This document shows, piece after piece, positions 18,149-20,379 of a stretch of 20,379 bases of DNA. Within the stretch, counting starts at the first letter, position 1; the number at the start of each line of letters is the position of its first letter. Under the pieces are notes generated by a model. It did not search any database and was not told the DNA's origin. It saw only the letters and a list, made by a program, of their open reading frames with translations. Source of the DNA: Flavobacterium sp. UBA6203. GTDB taxonomy: Bacteria; Bacteroidota; Bacteroidia; Flavobacteriales; Flavobacteriaceae. The DNA is taken from the NCBI GenBank assembly GCA_002421645.1, contig DIST01000009.1, positions 1-20,379 of the forward strand, read 5' to 3'. The position numbers and the translations under genes were made by a program.

Positions 18149-20379
18149 ATGTACTTAATTTTCGATACAGAAACCACAGGATTACCGCGCAGTTGGTCGG
18201 CACCCATTACCGATACCGATAACTGGCCTCGTTGTATACAAATTGCATGGCAATTACACGACGAAATGGGAAATTTGATCGAGCACCAAGATTACTTGGT
18301 TAAGCCCGAAGGTTTTAATATTCCTTATGATGCAGAGCGAATTCATGGTATTTCTACTGAATTAGCAATGGAGCAAGGAATTCTACTATCTGAAGTTTTA
18401 GAGAAATTCAACATCGCTCTTTCAAAAGCAAAATTCATCGTTGGTCAAAATGTAGGATTTGATGTTAATATCATGGGATGTGAATTCCATCGTATGAATA
18501 TTGGTTCCGATATGACTAAAATGCCGGTTTTAGATACTTGTACCGAAATCACCGCTAACTTGTTAAAATTACCCGGTGGTCGTGGTGGAAGATTCAAATT
18601 ACCAACATTAACCGAATTACATCAATATCTTTTCAATCAACCATTCGCAGAAGCACATAATGCCACTGCCGATGTGGAAGCAACAACACGTTGTTTTCTT
18701 GAGTTGATTAAAAGAGAAGTTTTCACCAAAGAAGAGTTAGATGTAACGCCAGAATATTTCAGAAGTTTCCGAGAAAAAAATCTAGGCGAAATCCAGTTAA
18801 TCGGATTAAAACATATCAATCTGAAACAAGCCTCTGACGAAATCAGAGCGCGTTTGAAAAAAATCGAACAAGAGGAAGTTCAAACCACAATTTCAGAAGA
18901 AGTAAAATCGGATTTAAAAGACGCTGCTTTTGCACATTTGCACAATCATACGCAGTTTTCGGTGTTACAATCTACCATTGCGATTAATGATTTAGTGAAA
19001 GCTTCGGCAAAATTCAAAATGCCAGCGGTTGCCATGACCGATACTGGAAACATGATGGGTGCGTTTCATTTTGTAAGCGCCGTTTTAAATCATAACAAAG
19101 CTGCTGAAACTAAAAATAAGGAATTAGTCGAAAACGGAGAAGAACCAACAGAAACCGTAATCAAACCTATTGTAGGGTGCGAATTCAATATCTGTGACGA
19201 TCATAAAGATAAGACCAAAAAAGACAACGGTTATCAAGTAGTTTTGTTGGCAAAAAATAAAAAAGGCTATCACAATTTAGCCAAAATGTCATCCATTGCT
19301 TATACTGATGGTTTCTATTACGTTCCGCGTATTGATAGAAAAATCGTGGAGCAATACAAAGAAGATATCATCGTACTGTCTGGAAATTTATACGGAGAAA
19401 TTCCAAGTAAAATTCTAAATGTCGGTGAAAGTCAAGCTGAAGAAGCTTTGATTTGGTGGAAAGACCAATTTGGTTCCGATTTCTATTTGGAATTAATGCG
19501 TCACAAACAAGAAGATGAAAATCGTGTTAACCAAACGTTGATAGCTTTCGCGAAAAAGCACAATGTGAAGTTAATTGCGACTAACAATACCTATTACGTT
19601 AATAAAGAAGATGCCAATGCGCACGATATTTTATTGTGTGTAAAAGATGGTGAAAAACAAGCGACACCAATTGGTCGCGGACGTGGCTATCGCTACGGAT
19701 TACCAAATCAGGAATATTATTTCAAATCGGGTGACGAAATGAAGCAACTTTTTGCTGATTTACCCGAAGCGATTATCAATATTCAAGAAATCATCGATAA
19801 AACAGAACCGTATTCTTTATATCGCGATGTATTGCTTCCAAAATTTAAAATTCCTGATGAATTTGAAGTAGAGGAAGATAAATTAGATGGTGGAGTTCGT
19901 GGTGAAAATGCGTATTTGAAACATCTCACCATGGAAGGTGCTAAAAAACGTTATGGCGAAATCACACCAGATATTCAAGAGCGTTTAGATTTTGAATTAC
20001 TAACGATTTCCAATTCAGGTTATCCAGGTTATTTCTTAATTGTACAAGATTTCATTGCCGAAGCTAGAAAAATGGACGTTTCTGTTGGACCAGGTCGTGG
20101 TTCGGCTGCGGGTTCGGCTGTTGCATATTGTTTAGGAATTACGAACATCGACCCGATTAAATACGATTTGCTTTTTGAGCGTTTCCTGAATCCCGACCGT
20201 GTTTCCATGCCCGATATTGACATCGACTTTGATGATGAAGGTCGCGGTCGTGTTATGGATTATGTAATCAATAAATACGGAGCTAATCAGGTGGCGCAAA
20301 TTATTACCTATGGTAAAATGGCTACAAAGTCTGCGATTAGAGATACCGCTCGTGTATTGGATTTACCACTTTTTGAAGC
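18149..20379 (+). CDS. dnaE: DNA polymerase III alpha subunit with N-terminal DnaQ-like exonuclease (cut by window edge)
   Basis: Replicative DNA polymerase catalytic subunit; 743 codons are visible and the frame is open at the right edge. The ATG is directly preceded by an in-frame TAG. Residues 1-190 form a DEDD-type 3'-5' exonuclease: D6 and E8 in FDTETTG, D105 in QNVGFD, H170 and D175 in HNATADVEA, so all catalytic residues are present. After a linker, the PHP domain starts at HLHNHTQFSVL (263). The polymerase region includes PGRGSAAGSAVAYCLG (648 on) and PDIDIDF with D689, D691 and D693. Having proofreading and polymerase in one chain is a known form in Bacteroidota. The tau-binding and OB-fold parts lie beyond the window. 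Confidence 0.96.
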   Translation, partial: MYLIFDTETTGLPRSWSAPITDTDNWPRCIQIAWQLHDEMGNLIEHQDYLVKPEGFNIPYDAERIHGISTELAMEQGILLSEVLEKFNIALSKAKFIVGQNVGFDVNIMGCEFHRMNIGSDMTKMPVLDTCTEITANLLKLPGGRGGRFKLPTLTELHQYLFNQPFAEAHNATADVEATTRCFLELIKREVFTKEELDVTPEYFRSFREKNLGEIQLIGLKHINLKQASDEIRARLKKIEQEEVQTTISEEVKSDLKDAAFAHLHNHTQFSVLQSTIAINDLVKASAKFKMPAVAMTDTGNMMGAFHFVSAVLNHNKAAETKNKELVENGEEPTETVIKPIVGCEFNICDDHKDKTKKDNGYQVVLLAKNKKGYHNLAKMSSIAYTDGFYYVPRIDRKIVEQYKEDIIVLSGNLYGEIPSKILNVGESQAEEALIWWKDQFGSDFYLELMRHKQEDENRVNQTLIAFAKKHNVKLIATNNTYYVNKEDANAHDILLCVKDGEKQATPIGRGRGYRYGLPNQEYYFKSGDEMKQLFADLPEAIINIQEIIDKTEPYSLYRDVLLPKFKIPDEFEVEEDKLDGGVRGENAYLKHLTMEGAKKRYGEITPDIQERLDFELLTISNSGYPGYFLIVQDFIAEARKMDVSVGPGRGSAAGSAVAYCLGITNIDPIKYDLLFERFLNPDRVSMPDIDIDFDDEGRGRVMDYVINKYGANQVAQIITYGKMATKSAIRDTARVLDLPLFE

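Noticed and set aside
1..20379. CRISPR arrays, tRNA or rRNA genes, insertion sequences and phage genes
   Set aside because: No evenly spaced long repeats, cloverleaf-like sequences, transposase motifs or paired terminal repeats were seen on either strand.

Overview
The window looks like chromosomal DNA of a Flavobacterium-like member of the Bacteroidota. The evidence is low G+C, almost no Shine-Dalgarno sequences, many exact or near-exact -7 elements of the TAnnTTTG type with upstream TTTG/TTG, a TonB-dependent receptor with an N-terminal carboxypeptidase-regulatory-like domain, a DnaE that starts with a DnaQ-like exonuclease domain, and an Mrp ATPase without the usual CxxC. I see no tRNA, rRNA, CRISPR array, transposase or phage gene. 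Most of the window is core gene content, and the more unusual signals are mainly in the spaces between genes.

Layout. (1) 1-4627: the N-terminal part of a TonB-dependent receptor (minus) faces away from an OmpR/PhoB-type response regulator and a two-TM histidine kinase (plus). Between them lies an array of six GTTA-type repeats at an exact 11-bp pitch, the classic geometry for tandem binding of a PhoB/PhoP-like regulator. A minus-strand pair, an LpxH-like metallophosphoesterase followed by a GT28-like glycosyltransferase, converges on the kinase. (2) 4680-6426: trmB (true start probably GTG 4727), a LysE-type exporter and an alkyltransferase-like protein without the alkyl-acceptor cysteine. 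(3) 6427-9317: a secreted YceI protein, an outer-membrane beta-barrel and a second exported YceI-like protein, preceded by a CRP/FNR-like dyad. (4) 9371-13011: an Fe-S/redox stretch with an Mrp ATPase behind a structured leader, an Nfu-type scaffold, a ferredoxin-NADP+ reductase, an unrecognised secreted protein and a [2Fe-2S] ferredoxin. A second CRP/FNR-like dyad sits before the reductase in the same position relative to the -7 element as in region 3.

(5) 13016-17121 (all minus): rpsP-rimM-trmN in one tight operon, then a glutaryl-CoA-dehydrogenase-like enzyme and a DUF3050 protein as separate units. A two-armed intergenic element of about 120 bp lies after trmN. (6) 17236-20379: a lipoprotein that appears to carry an inserted glycine-rich module like those of phage structural proteins, a strong terminator, and dnaE running off the right edge.

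Best candidates for something undescribed are the 11-bp operator array with its receptor/two-component neighbours, the YceI-barrel-YceI locus with its redox-type operator, the intergenic element at 15178-15298, and the module insertion in the lipoprotein. All family assignments come from reading motifs by eye; no database search was run.
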